Of a stretch of DNA of 64,000 nucleotides, positions 8,370 to 17,190 are shown one piece after another. This DNA is from Antarcticimicrobium sediminis (lineage in GTDB: Bacteria; Pseudomonadota; Alphaproteobacteria; Rhodobacterales; Rhodobacteraceae), in the NCBI RefSeq assembly GCF_004348975.1, contig NZ_SMFP01000007.1:124001-188000 (forward strand), read 5' to 3'. Under the pieces are notes generated by a model, which saw only the letters and a list, made by a program, of their open reading frames with translations, was not told the DNA's origin and made no database searches. Every line of letters starts with the position of its first letter. Within the stretch, counting starts at the first letter, position 1. The translations under genes and the position numbers were made by a program.

Positions 8370-9209
8370 TTAAAGCAGCCCGGCCTCCAGCCATTCATCA
8401 AGCTTTTCGCGGCTGACCTCGAAATGCATGCTGTCCTCGCGCCCGAAACCGGCGCCCCAGATCCAACCTTCGGTACGGAAGAAATCGGCCAGGATCGTCA
8501 GGCCAAGCTGGGTCTTGCCATCCGCCAGCGAATCCAGATGGCCGTCGATGTTCAGGTCCAGCGCCATGCCGTAGCTGTGGTTCGAGATCGAGGTTGAAGA
8601 GCCGCGCACCAGCCGCGTGCAAAGCGAGCCTGAGGTGTTGATCTTGGCATAAAGGTCGGGGTCGGTGCGGCGGATCTTTTCGAACACGGTGCGCAGCGAT
8701 TCAACGGCCGGTTTCAGCATCCTGACCCGGATCGGGCCAACCTCTTCCACCACCAGTTGACCGGCCAGACGTTCGTTGGTGATCGACTGGCACTGATCGG
8801 TCAGATCGGCGCGCGGGCGGCCCAGCTTGTCCACCAGATAGCGGGTGTTCAGCACGGTCATGCCCCGGTTGACGTTGCGCCGGTCGGCAATGAAGACAAG
8901 CTGCGCATAGGCATCGACGATGTCGTTGGGCCCCGACTGGCGAAACCCCTGATCCTCGGCGCCCGGTTGCGGCGCCATGGCGGCGTCATTGCCGACACGG
9001 GCCAGTTCGCGCTCCAGCCCGTCGATGCGGGTGTTGAGGCTATCGAGTTGCTGGCGCATCCGCTCAAGTTCGATCCGGGCGCCGGAATCGATGCCGGCAC
9101 CGCCGCCGCCATAGTCCTCGGCCGAAATCAGATGATCGAGCCCGACCCAGATCACCGGCACCAGAAGCAGCGCCGTCGCGATGATGATGGCCGGAACGAA
9201 ACGCAGCAT
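8370..9209 (-). CDS. M15-family (VanY-like) D,D-carboxypeptidase, membrane-anchored
   Basis: 279 residues from ATG 9209, preceded by a good AGGAGG ribosome site. One N-terminal membrane segment (about residues 5-26) is followed by a short coiled coil (ELERMRQQLDSLNTRIDGLE) and a C-terminal M15 metallopeptidase domain. Zinc-site motifs are SNHSYGMALDLNID (His and Asp ligands) and EDSMHFEVS (catalytic Glu region and His ligand). Expected to cleave D-Ala from peptidoglycan peptides on the periplasmic side. It is transcribed opposite to its neighbours inside an envelope-gene cluster; a role in wall remodelling for the neighbouring T6SS is only inference. Confidence 0.8.
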   Translation of the reverse strand: MLRFVPAIIIATALLLVPVIWVGLDHLISAEDYGGGGAGIDSGARIELERMRQQLDSLNTRIDGLERELARVGNDAAMAPQPGAEDQGFRQSGPNDIVDAYAQLVFIADRRNVNRGMTVLNTRYLVDKLGRPRADLTDQCQSITNERLAGQLVVEEVGPIRVRMLKPAVESLRTVFEKIRRTDPDLYAKINTSGSLCTRLVRGSSTSISNHSYGMALDLNIDGHLDSLADGKTQLGLTILADFFRTEGWIWGAGFGREDSMHFEVSREKLDEWLEAGLL

Positions 9210-9397
9210 GCAGCCTCCTGAACTTGGTCTGATTGAGCCTGTTCCACCGGCCAGAGTAAAGGGGCAAAGCCGGAAAGGCGAGGATTTGCCAGGATCGGCG
9301 CGGGTGGTAAAGCAGACGGTAAAATCGTTGCCGGAGGCGCACCCGTGGTATAGGTTTCCAACAGTCTTCATTCATTTATTCAAAGGGAGGACAGGAA

Positions 9398-9964
9398 ATG
9401 TTCCGCATTGCCGTCCTTACTGTTTTTGCATTTTCAACCACTCTGGCCTTTGGCGCCGCACCGGTCAGCGCACAATCCGACATGACCGCCCAGGAAATCG
9501 CCGAGGCTTTCAAGAAACAGAAAACCCGGGGGTTGGTGATCGTGCCCACCGGTCAGCCCTCAGTGAGTGGCGAGGCCACCTCGGTGACCCCGGCCACGAC
9601 CGAGCCAAGCTATTCCGCCGTGGAGAAATCCGATCAGGTCAATATCCAGATCTCTTTCGACTTTGACAGCGCCGCGCTGCGCGAGGATCAAAAACCAAAG
9701 CTGGCGACCCTGTGCGATGTGATGAAAGCGGTCGATGTGGAGCAGTTCCAGATCATCGGCCACACCGACAGTTCCGGCGGCGCCGCCTATAACCAGCGGC
9801 TGTCGCTGCTGCGCGCGCAGGAGGTCAAGCGCCATCTGGTCAGCGCCTGTGGCATCAGCGTTGATCGGCTTGACGCAATCGGGATGGGCGAAAAGGCCCC
9901 GTTTGACACTGCCGATCCCCGCGCCGACGTGAACCGCCGTGTCGAATTCCAGGCGCTGGGTTAA
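9398..9964 (+). CDS. OmpA-family peptidoglycan-binding protein
   Basis: 188 residues with signal peptide (MFRIAVLTVFAFSTTLAFG...VSA) and a strong ribosome site (GGGAGGACAGGAA). The C-terminal half is an OmpA-like domain: ISFDFDSAALREDQKP, IIGHTDSSGGAAYNQRLSLL with the Asp, and VNRRVEF with the Arg that contact meso-diaminopimelate. The N-terminal half (about 25-75) is a low-complexity linker. No membrane barrel or lipobox is seen, so it is probably a periplasmic wall-associated protein. It precedes ppkA by 45 bases and may be co-transcribed with it. Confidence 0.85.
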   Translation: MFRIAVLTVFAFSTTLAFGAAPVSAQSDMTAQEIAEAFKKQKTRGLVIVPTGQPSVSGEATSVTPATTEPSYSAVEKSDQVNIQISFDFDSAALREDQKPKLATLCDVMKAVDVEQFQIIGHTDSSGGAAYNQRLSLLRAQEVKRHLVSACGISVDRLDAIGMGEKAPFDTADPRADVNRRVEFQALG

Positions 9965-10009
9965 GCCCGCCGGGGGCCCCGGAGCCATGCGGCACACAGG
10001 GGCGGCGCG

Positions 10010-12178
10010 ATGACGGAGTCGCGTCCCGGAGACATTTTTCAGCCCGGCGATCTGGTCAACAACACCTATCGGGTCGAGGCGATTCTGGGGCGCGGCGGCA
10101 CCTCGGACGTCTATAAGGCGCGCAGCGAAATCTCGGGCCGTCTGGTCGCGCTGAAGATGCTGAAATCGGAATTCTCGGGCAACGAGGATTACCTGACCCT
10201 GTTGACCCGCGAAGAGGAAATCCGCGAGATCCGCCATGAGGCGGTGGTGCGCTATTCCGAAAACCACCGGACCGAGGACGGCCATGTCTATCTGTTGATG
10301 GACTATGTCGAAGGGCCGGGGCTGGACCGCAAGCTGAAACAGGGGCCGATGGCACCCGAGGATCTGATGGTCGTGTGCCGTCGGGTGGCCGGGGGGCTGA
10401 TGGCGGCCCATGCGCGCGGCATCGTGCACCGTGATCTGAGCCCGGACAATATCATCCTGCGCGACGGCGATCCGGCGCAGGCGGTGATCATTGATTTCGG
10501 CATCGCCAAGGATACCAATCCCGGCGCGCAGACCATCGTCGGCAATGAATTCGCCGGAAAATATGCCTATGCCGCACCGGAACAGCTGAGCGGCAAGACC
10601 GATGCGCGCTCTGACGTCTATTCGCTGGGCGCTTTACTGTTGGCGAATTTCCGTGGTGCCGCGCCCAAGCTCGGCAACTCGCCGATGGAGGTGTTGCAGC
10701 GCAAGGGTGATCCGCTTGATACCGATGGCGTACCAGAGCCGTTGAAGACACTGATCGACCGGATGACCACCCCGGACCCGGAGCGACGAATGCAAAGCGC
10801 GGCCGAGGTTCTGGCCTTTCTTGACGCGCCCGAGATCGGGGCCCCCGCCCCGACAGATGACGAGGATGAGGCGACCGTGATCGCGCCCTTGGCGCAGCGG
10901 CCTGCCCCCGCAACCTCTGCACCGCAGGGCAGGCCGAAAACGAGCCGCGCTGCTGTCGCATCAGAGCCGCGAAAATCGCGCGGTGGGCTGATCGCGGCGC
11001 TGCTGGCGCTGGTGCTGATCGGTGGCGGCGCGGGCGGCTATTTCGCCGGTCTGTTCGATGCGCTGCTGGGGTCACGCTATCCGCTGGCCGATCCCTATAC
11101 GCTGGTGGCCCAAAAGGCCGATGGCGCGGTGCAGGTGGTGGGCAACGCCCCCTCGCCCAAGATCCGGGACGCGTTGAACGATCTGGCCGGAGGCGCGGCC
11201 GATCTGACCCTGGCCAGCGGTGGCATCGCAGAGAGCTGGGGCGCCGATGTTCTGGCCACGCTGCGCCCGCTTGACGGGCTGGAAGACTGGCGGCTGTCGA
11301 TCAGCGGCAACCGGGGCAAGCTGACCGGCTCCACCACGGACCCCTCGGTGCAGGAACGGCTGTCGGCGCTGTTCGAGGGCGGCCTGCCCGGCGCGCTGGA
11401 AGGCAATGCCGAGATCGCCTATCGGGAACTGTTCCTGCCGGCGGAGGCGCTGCGCCCGATACTGGCAGCGCAGGCCGATTGCGGCGCGCTGGAGCTGCTT
11501 GCCCCACCCGCCACCGGCTATGGCCCCGGTGCGGCGGTGACCGTGACGGGCCGGGTCGCGGGAACGGCAACGCGAGTGGCGCTGTTCGATGCGCTGCGCG
11601 CACGTGCGGGAGAGCGCAAGCTGGTGCTGGATGTCGAGGTTCTGAACCCCACGCTCTGCCTGATCGAAAGCCATCTTCCCCATGCGCCGACGGATGGCAT
11701 CGGCGTGAGCTATCACGTCGGCGAGACCGGCGCGCCAAACCCCTCGGGGCGGTTCTTCGTCGGTGAAAACCCGGTGATCGACGTGACCCTGCCCGCGGAT
11801 GTGACCGACGGGTTTCTGACGGTTTCGATACTGGATGTCTCGGGCAACGTGTTCCACCTGCTGCCCAACATCAATCGGCAGGACAACGCGGTAAAGACCC
11901 TGCGCGACGGCGCGACGGGACCGGTCTCGGTGCGCGTCGCCTTTGGCATTGATGAGGCCGCAAAGACCGGCGGTCTGGCGTTCAAGGTGGATGACAGCAC
12001 GCTGGGCAAGAGCAAGGTGATGGTCATCCATTCCAGTGCGCCACTGTTCGACGGGATGCGGCCGACCTCGGAATCCGCACTGGGGTATGCCGAGGCCTTG
12101 CAAGCCCATGCACAGGGCAATGACAGCGCGATCCTGTCGCTGGACAGCCGGTTGCTGGTGACGGCGGCGAAGCCCTGA
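10010..12178 (+). CDS. ppkA: T6SS Ser/Thr protein kinase PpkA with periplasmic sensor
   Basis: 722-residue transmembrane kinase of the T6SS threonine-phosphorylation pathway. Cytoplasmic Hanks kinase domain at about 18-272: glycine loop LGRGGTSDVYKA, Lys49, HRD 140-142, DFG 162-164, APE 189-191. An acidic juxtamembrane linker contains Thr289 in EATVIAP, a likely autophosphorylation/FHA site. One membrane helix spans about 326-348. The periplasmic part (350-722) has a BON-like segment and a DUF4384-like C-terminal domain (FFVGENPVIDVTLPA...HLLPN). The latter two are clearly related to the C-terminal half of the TonB-like protein at 45548-47014. It is convergent with pppA, its expected antagonist. 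Confidence 0.93.
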   Translation: MTESRPGDIFQPGDLVNNTYRVEAILGRGGTSDVYKARSEISGRLVALKMLKSEFSGNEDYLTLLTREEEIREIRHEAVVRYSENHRTEDGHVYLLMDYVEGPGLDRKLKQGPMAPEDLMVVCRRVAGGLMAAHARGIVHRDLSPDNIILRDGDPAQAVIIDFGIAKDTNPGAQTIVGNEFAGKYAYAAPEQLSGKTDARSDVYSLGALLLANFRGAAPKLGNSPMEVLQRKGDPLDTDGVPEPLKTLIDRMTTPDPERRMQSAAEVLAFLDAPEIGAPAPTDDEDEATVIAPLAQRPAPATSAPQGRPKTSRAAVASEPRKSRGGLIAALLALVLIGGGAGGYFAGLFDALLGSRYPLADPYTLVAQKADGAVQVVGNAPSPKIRDALNDLAGGAADLTLASGGIAESWGADVLATLRPLDGLEDWRLSISGNRGKLTGSTTDPSVQERLSALFEGGLPGALEGNAEIAYRELFLPAEALRPILAAQADCGALELLAPPATGYGPGAAVTVTGRVAGTATRVALFDALRARAGERKLVLDVEVLNPTLCLIESHLPHAPTDGIGVSYHVGETGAPNPSGRFFVGENPVIDVTLPADVTDGFLTVSILDVSGNVFHLLPNINRQDNAVKTLRDGATGPVSVRVAFGIDEAAKTGGLAFKVDDSTLGKSKVMVIHSSAPLFDGMRPTSESALGYAEALQAHAQGNDSAILSLDSRLLVTAAKP

Positions 12179-12218
12179 GCGAACGCGGGTCGGGGAACTC
12201 CCGGCCCGTAGAGGCGCG

Positions 12219-12941
12219 CTAGAGCACGTCCACCACGATGACCGAGATATTGTCGGCGCCACCACCGGTCAGCGCCACTTGCAGCAGTTCCTCGCCGACC
12301 GTTTCAAGCGGGGCGCGCGCAAGCATGCGTTGCAGCAGGCCCTGCGTGGCATATTTGGTCAAGCCGTCGGAACAGATCAGGAAGCGGTCTCCGGTGGCCA
12401 CCTGTCCACGGATCTTGTCCAGTTCCAACACATCGCCCACGCCCACGGCGCGGGTGATCGCGTTGGATTGCGGATGCTGCTCGGCCTCATCCCATGTCAT
12501 CTGGCCTGACAGAACCAATTCGGCGACGGCGGAATGATCCGTGGTCAGCATTTCGATGCTTCCATCGCGCAGCCGATAGATCCGGCTGTCGCCCGCCCAG
12601 AGCGCAACGAAATGGCCGTTGGCCATCATCAGCGCGGCGACCGTGGCCCCGATCACACCGCGCCCGCGTGCCTCGGATTCGGCACGGATGGCGCGATGGG
12701 CGCCCTGAATCGCATCGCGCAGCGCATGCATCCGCGTGGTGGGATCCAGCCCGACGGGAACCGTGGCAACGGCGTCGGTGATCAGCCGGCTGGCGAAATC
12801 GCCGGCCTCATGCCCACCCATGCCATCGGACACGACCCAGATGTTGTGATCGGGAAGGGCGAGGATCGCATCCTCGTTCACCTTGCGCTTCAGCCCCACA
12901 TGGGTCTGCGCGGTATAGCGGTAGGGGTGCAAATCGGTCAT
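12219..12941 (-). CDS. pppA: T6SS PP2C-family phosphatase PppA
   Basis: 240-residue metal-dependent Ser/Thr phosphatase (PP2C), expected to reverse PpkA phosphorylation and switch the T6SS off. Start chosen at ATG 12941, which overlaps the tagF stop (ATGA); a frame extension of seven codons upstream lacks a ribosome site. Motifs: KVNEDA, VSDGMGGHEAGDFAS (metal Asp), LWAGDSRIYRLRDG, TTDHS, ICSDGLTKY, GGADNISVIVV. All metal-binding aspartates are present. It is the last gene of the long minus-strand T6SS block. Confidence 0.93.
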   Translation of the reverse strand: MTDLHPYRYTAQTHVGLKRKVNEDAILALPDHNIWVVSDGMGGHEAGDFASRLITDAVATVPVGLDPTTRMHALRDAIQGAHRAIRAESEARGRGVIGATVAALMMANGHFVALWAGDSRIYRLRDGSIEMLTTDHSAVAELVLSGQMTWDEAEQHPQSNAITRAVGVGDVLELDKIRGQVATGDRFLICSDGLTKYATQGLLQRMLARAPLETVGEELLQVALTGGGADNISVIVVDVL

Positions 12942-13615
12942 AGCGGTCGCGCCTCGCTCCAAATCGGCGCGTTGAGATCGAACAGACCCCGGGCGCAGGT
13001 TTCATCCGGCAGCCCCTCGCAAACCATCATGCGCGGGGTGCCCGCCACCTCGGTACTCCAGACGCTGGGGGTGGCATAGCGGCCCGCCAGCAGGCCCGCC
13101 GCCAGATCCCCCGGCAGCGCGCCAGCGGCCGATTGCGTCAGCACCAGACAGCCGCCAGCCTGGCGCAACGGCGCGGTGGCGCGCATCTGTGGCGCCTCAA
13201 GCGTGGTAAGGTCGGCCTCGAACCTCTCGCGGGTCATGGCGTCGCCAAGGGCCGACAGCGCCACCTCTTCCAGTCGGGAAAACAGCGCCGTCTCGCGGAA
13301 ATGATCGAGGGGGACGGGCCCCGGCGTGTCGAGCGCGGCCATCAGCGTGAGCGGAAAGCGCCGCCCGACCCGATCAACCGAGGGCATCAGCACGCCCAGC
13401 ACCTTGTGTCGCCCGGCCAACCCCGGGGCCAGCGCAAAACGCCAGATCGGGGCCGACATGTAATGCCCGTCCCATGCCGCGCCCAGCGCCGATTGTGCCG
13501 CCAGCATGGCCCCCTGAATCCACGGATCCCAAGCCGAGACAAAGCCCGGGGGCGCCGCAATGCGAAAGAAATCGCCAACTGCGGGCATCTTGCCGAAGGC
13601 CCCGAACCCCGCCAT
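12938..13615 (-). CDS. tagF: T6SS-associated protein TagF (ImpM)
   Basis: 225-residue TagF/ImpM family protein, a post-translational repressor of T6SS assembly in Pseudomonas and Agrobacterium. The N-terminus has the family hallmark MAGFGAFGKMPAVGDFFRI (F-GK-P..GDF). Further conserved-looking segments are WDPWIQGAM and VLMPSVDRVGRRFPLTL. It overlaps pppA by four bases and its first base abuts the tssM stop, so tssM-tagF-pppA are tightly coupled. In Agrobacterium TagF and PppA are fused in one polypeptide; here they are separate but overlapping. Confidence 0.92.
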   Translation of the reverse strand: MAGFGAFGKMPAVGDFFRIAAPPGFVSAWDPWIQGAMLAAQSALGAAWDGHYMSAPIWRFALAPGLAGRHKVLGVLMPSVDRVGRRFPLTLMAALDTPGPVPLDHFRETALFSRLEEVALSALGDAMTRERFEADLTTLEAPQMRATAPLRQAGGCLVLTQSAAGALPGDLAAGLLAGRYATPSVWSTEVAGTPRMMVCEGLPDETCARGLFDLNAPIWSEARPL

Positions 13616-16600
13616 CAGAGCGACTCGGGGCAGCTGAACTTGCTCAGAGCCGGCAGCGCAAAGGGGTTGATCACCGAGCCCACTTGCAGATCAAAGATCG
13701 CCAGCCGCCCGCCGATGATGAAATTCACCCGCTTGCGGTCGGCCACGTTGAGCGAGCGGATTTCGGCCGCATCCAGCAACCGGAACCATGCCCAGGGCCC
13801 ATCGCGCGACAGCACGCTTTCGACATTGCGCTTTTGCGGCTCGAAACTGACCCGCGCCAGCCCGACCGACCCGGGCCATGTCACCGCCACCGGGGTCGGC
13901 AGGCCGCCGCGATGTTTGAAGGCGATCTGTTGACCGTGCACCTCAAGCAGGACCGAGCGCGCCTTGTCGTCCAGCCCATAGGGGGTGATCTGGAACTGGA
14001 TCTGCGGCTGCGGCCCACCGGCAAAGAACGCCTCGCGGATCTGGGAGGCGTATTGGAACTGTTGCAGTACGGTGTTGGAGATGCCCAGATCCACGTCGTT
14101 GACCCGCTTCCACGTCCAGGGGCGCGAGCGGGTATCGACGAATTTCACCAGATGTTCGTTGAAGAACGTGTCAATCAACCCGGCCGGTGCAAACAGCTTG
14201 GCAAAATCCTGTACCCCGACATCGGCGCGGGCGCGCGGATTGAACGGATACCGGTTCGCCAGCGCCTGTTTGCAGAACGGCAATACACTGGCCTGCCAAC
14301 GCGCGTTCATCGAGGCGCGGGTGCCGTCGGCAGCAATCCCGGACGAGCCATTGGCGATCTGGGTGGCCCAACGCGGCACCGGCCCCTCGGCCCGGCTGGC
14401 CGCCTGCTGAAAGCGCAGGATCGCCTCGCCGCCCTCGGCCCCGGAGGCGGCCCCGCTGAAGGACATCTTGTTCAGCTCCTGATAGACCTGCGTCAGCACA
14501 TCCATCAGCTGATCAAGCTGCGAGGGCTGCGCTTCGGGGCGCGCCACCAGCCGATGCAGCCAGTCAAAGCGCTCTTCGACATAGGCACCGGGCGGTTTCG
14601 GCGGCGTGCCGTCACCACCGGCGGTGGAATTGAGCAGCGCCTCCATCAGGATCTCGCCCTGAATCGAGAGGCTGGAGCGCGCCTCGAGCGCGGCAATGGA
14701 GCCGGCGCCCGAGCTGAGCGATTCCGTGTTGAGGACCGAGCGGTCCTCGGTCAGGCTGGTTTCCTTGCTGGCCTCGGTCAGGATGTTGACCAGCGGCGAA
14801 GTCGGCCCAGACAGCACATTGGTGACCTCGATCGCGTGGCTGAGCGATTCCATCGGGATGATGTCGACGTCGGACAGCATTTGGTCGTACTGCGTGATGA
14901 AGTCGTTGTAATAGAGGTCGAGCACATCGCGGCTGAGCGCGAGCAGCGCTGCCTCGCTCTGGGCGGCTTCGCCACGGGGGCCAAGCACCCAGCTTTCGTT
15001 CTGCACCCGTTCGGCAACGCTGACCGCCTCGGGCAGGAACACGGTGTTGAACCCGTCATAGGTAAAGATACCCGGAATGCCGTCGTTCAGCGGCTTGCCC
15101 GAAGAGCGCACCAGCACCCGCGCCACCGCCGGCCCCCCCACATCGGTGATGCGCCATTTCGGCAAGGTGGTGGCCTTGGCGCTGTTGATGATGCCGTTAT
15201 AGACCCGTTGCGCCAGTGGCATTTCGGTCAGCAGACCCTGCACCCGTTCGACCAGCGGGCCGTTCAGCGCGATCTCTTCCATCGGTTGCGACAGCAACGC
15301 GTCCAGATGCGCGGCAAGGTCGTCGCGCAGGTCTTTGCGCTGGATGCCGGGATAGGCGATTTCCCAATCGACGTTCATCCAGTCCTTGACCAGATCGGTG
15401 TTCATCGGCCCCTGAAGGCCCAACATCAGATAGATCTTGAGCGCCTCGTACAGAAGGTCGGGGTTGTTCATGTTGCCGGTGATCTGTTCCTCAAGCCGCA
15501 GCAGCAGCCGCGGCAGGAAGCGGTGGTTGAGTCCAGCGCGATAGGTCTGCGCCGCCTGTGTGCCGATCACCTCGCCCTGATAGAGCCCGTAGCGCAGCGC
15601 GCGGGACGGTTCGGGATCTGACAGCACCGGGTTGCCGGGCATGTCGCGCAGCAGGTTCAGTGCAACCACCACCGGCGGCAGGTCGGTATCGCCCACCGGG
15701 CTAGGCGGCAAGGTGTCAGCCGCCTGTTGATAGGCGTCGGCCTGTTCACCGGCCTGCGCGATCAGGTCGGTATTGCCAAGATACGAGCGCACCCAAAGCG
15801 CGCCGGTGGCCAGCGCGATCAGCACCGTGGCGGCGATGGCCGCGCGCCGGGTCCAGCGATAGCGGCGCTCGACCTTGTCATCGGAGGATACCAGCCCCGC
15901 CTCGGGAAAGATCACGCCTTCAAACAGCCGGGTCAGAAAGAACGAGCGCCCGGTCCCCTGCCCGGTGCCGATGGCCTGACGCCCGATACCAAAGGTCTGC
16001 GCCATGCCCAGCATCAGCCGGTCGATCGGCGTGCCCTCTTGCGTGCCAGAGGTGAAATAGACCCCGCGCAGCAGGTGGCGATTTTCAAACCGGTTGTCCT
16101 GAAACACCTCGTTGAGAAACTCGCGCCCGACGCGGCGCATCGAGGCCACCTGTGCCGGGAACCCCGCGACCAGCGCGCGGCGCTGGTGGTCGGTTTCGGT
16201 CTGGAGCCGCTCCAGCAGTTGGCCGTTGAGCCGCCCCAGCAGCGCGCCGAACTCTTCATCGAACCCGGCGATGGGCGAGGCTTCTGCCTTGGCCTTGGGC
16301 AAGGGCAAGGTGAAGCCCCAGACCTGTTCGCGGTCCTCCTTGCCGAGATTGTCGTAAAACTCGGAAAAACCCGCGATCAGGTCGGCCTTGGTGAACAGCA
16401 CATAGACCGGGAAGCGCACGCCGAGCCGCTCGCGCAGCTCATTCAGGCGCAGGCGCACGGCGCGGGCGTGGTTTTTCTGGGTCAGCTCATCCTGCAGTGA
16501 CAGATCGCTAAGGCTGATCGCGATCATGGCGCCGTTGACCGGCTGGCGTTTGCGATATTTCTTGAGCAGTCCGAGAAACCCGAGCCAAGCGGCGTTGTCG

Positions 16601-17190
16601 GCCTCGGCATCGCTTTCCTGCGTGGTATAGCGCCCGGCGGTGTCGATCAGTACCGCCTGATTGGTAAACCACCAGTCACAGTTGCGGGTGCCACCGACGC
16701 CGCCAATGGCGGATTTTCCCAGCTTTTCAGCCAGCGGAAATTGCAGGCCGGAATTGACGATTGCCGTGGTCTTGCCCGCCCCGGGGGGGCCGATCATCAC
16801 GTACCACGGCAATTCGTTCAGATGCCGTCGCCCGTTCTTGGATTTGCGCAACTCAGCCAGCGCGGTCTTGAACTTGCCGCGCAGCTCGCCCAACTCCTCG
16901 GATGAAACGTCCGCGTCGTCCGAGGTATCGACGGCCTCGGCCATCTCTTCGGTCATCTCCTTGTCCTTGCGACTGCGGAGCCAGAAGATCACCCCGATCA
17001 GCAGCAGGAAGAACAGCCAGAGACAGGCGATGGTGACGACGCGGGCAAGGATGCTGTCAAACGGGTGCCAGCCCTCCGAGCCGATCAGCGGCGCGAAATA
17101 CCAGATGCAGGCGCTGAGCACTGCGGCCACAATGATCAGCACGGTATAGATCGAGCGGAACAGCGGAAAGATGAAGCGACGAAGGATCAT
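13615..17190 (-). CDS. tssM: T6SS inner-membrane protein TssM (IcmF)
   Basis: 1191 residues, normal for TssM, a component of the membrane complex. Two N-terminal membrane helices (about 8-32 and 47-70) precede a cytoplasmic NTPase-like domain with Walker A GPPGAGKT at 134-141. A third helix lies near 430-450 (AIAATVLIALATGALWV), followed by a large periplasmic domain ending in a beta-rich C-terminal domain. It overlaps tssL by four bases upstream and tagF by one base downstream. Since no TssJ lipoprotein is encoded nearby, how the periplasmic domain reaches the outer membrane is unclear. Confidence 0.96.
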   Translation of the reverse strand: MILRRFIFPLFRSIYTVLIIVAAVLSACIWYFAPLIGSEGWHPFDSILARVVTIACLWLFFLLLIGVIFWLRSRKDKEMTEEMAEAVDTSDDADVSSEELGELRGKFKTALAELRKSKNGRRHLNELPWYVMIGPPGAGKTTAIVNSGLQFPLAEKLGKSAIGGVGGTRNCDWWFTNQAVLIDTAGRYTTQESDAEADNAAWLGFLGLLKKYRKRQPVNGAMIAISLSDLSLQDELTQKNHARAVRLRLNELRERLGVRFPVYVLFTKADLIAGFSEFYDNLGKEDREQVWGFTLPLPKAKAEASPIAGFDEEFGALLGRLNGQLLERLQTETDHQRRALVAGFPAQVASMRRVGREFLNEVFQDNRFENRHLLRGVYFTSGTQEGTPIDRLMLGMAQTFGIGRQAIGTGQGTGRSFFLTRLFEGVIFPEAGLVSSDDKVERRYRWTRRAAIAATVLIALATGALWVRSYLGNTDLIAQAGEQADAYQQAADTLPPSPVGDTDLPPVVVALNLLRDMPGNPVLSDPEPSRALRYGLYQGEVIGTQAAQTYRAGLNHRFLPRLLLRLEEQITGNMNNPDLLYEALKIYLMLGLQGPMNTDLVKDWMNVDWEIAYPGIQRKDLRDDLAAHLDALLSQPMEEIALNGPLVERVQGLLTEMPLAQRVYNGIINSAKATTLPKWRITDVGGPAVARVLVRSSGKPLNDGIPGIFTYDGFNTVFLPEAVSVAERVQNESWVLGPRGEAAQSEAALLALSRDVLDLYYNDFITQYDQMLSDVDIIPMESLSHAIEVTNVLSGPTSPLVNILTEASKETSLTEDRSVLNTESLSSGAGSIAALEARSSLSIQGEILMEALLNSTAGGDGTPPKPPGAYVEERFDWLHRLVARPEAQPSQLDQLMDVLTQVYQELNKMSFSGAASGAEGGEAILRFQQAASRAEGPVPRWATQIANGSSGIAADGTRASMNARWQASVLPFCKQALANRYPFNPRARADVGVQDFAKLFAPAGLIDTFFNEHLVKFVDTRSRPWTWKRVNDVDLGISNTVLQQFQYASQIREAFFAGGPQPQIQFQITPYGLDDKARSVLLEVHGQQIAFKHRGGLPTPVAVTWPGSVGLARVSFEPQKRNVESVLSRDGPWAWFRLLDAAEIRSLNVADRKRVNFIIGGRLAIFDLQVGSVINPFALPALSKFSCPESL

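Noticed and set aside
13474-15621. 715-codon plus-strand open frame opposite tssM
   Set aside because: Composition is Arg/Gln/His-rich as expected for the complement of a GC-rich gene; tssM on the other strand is unmistakable.
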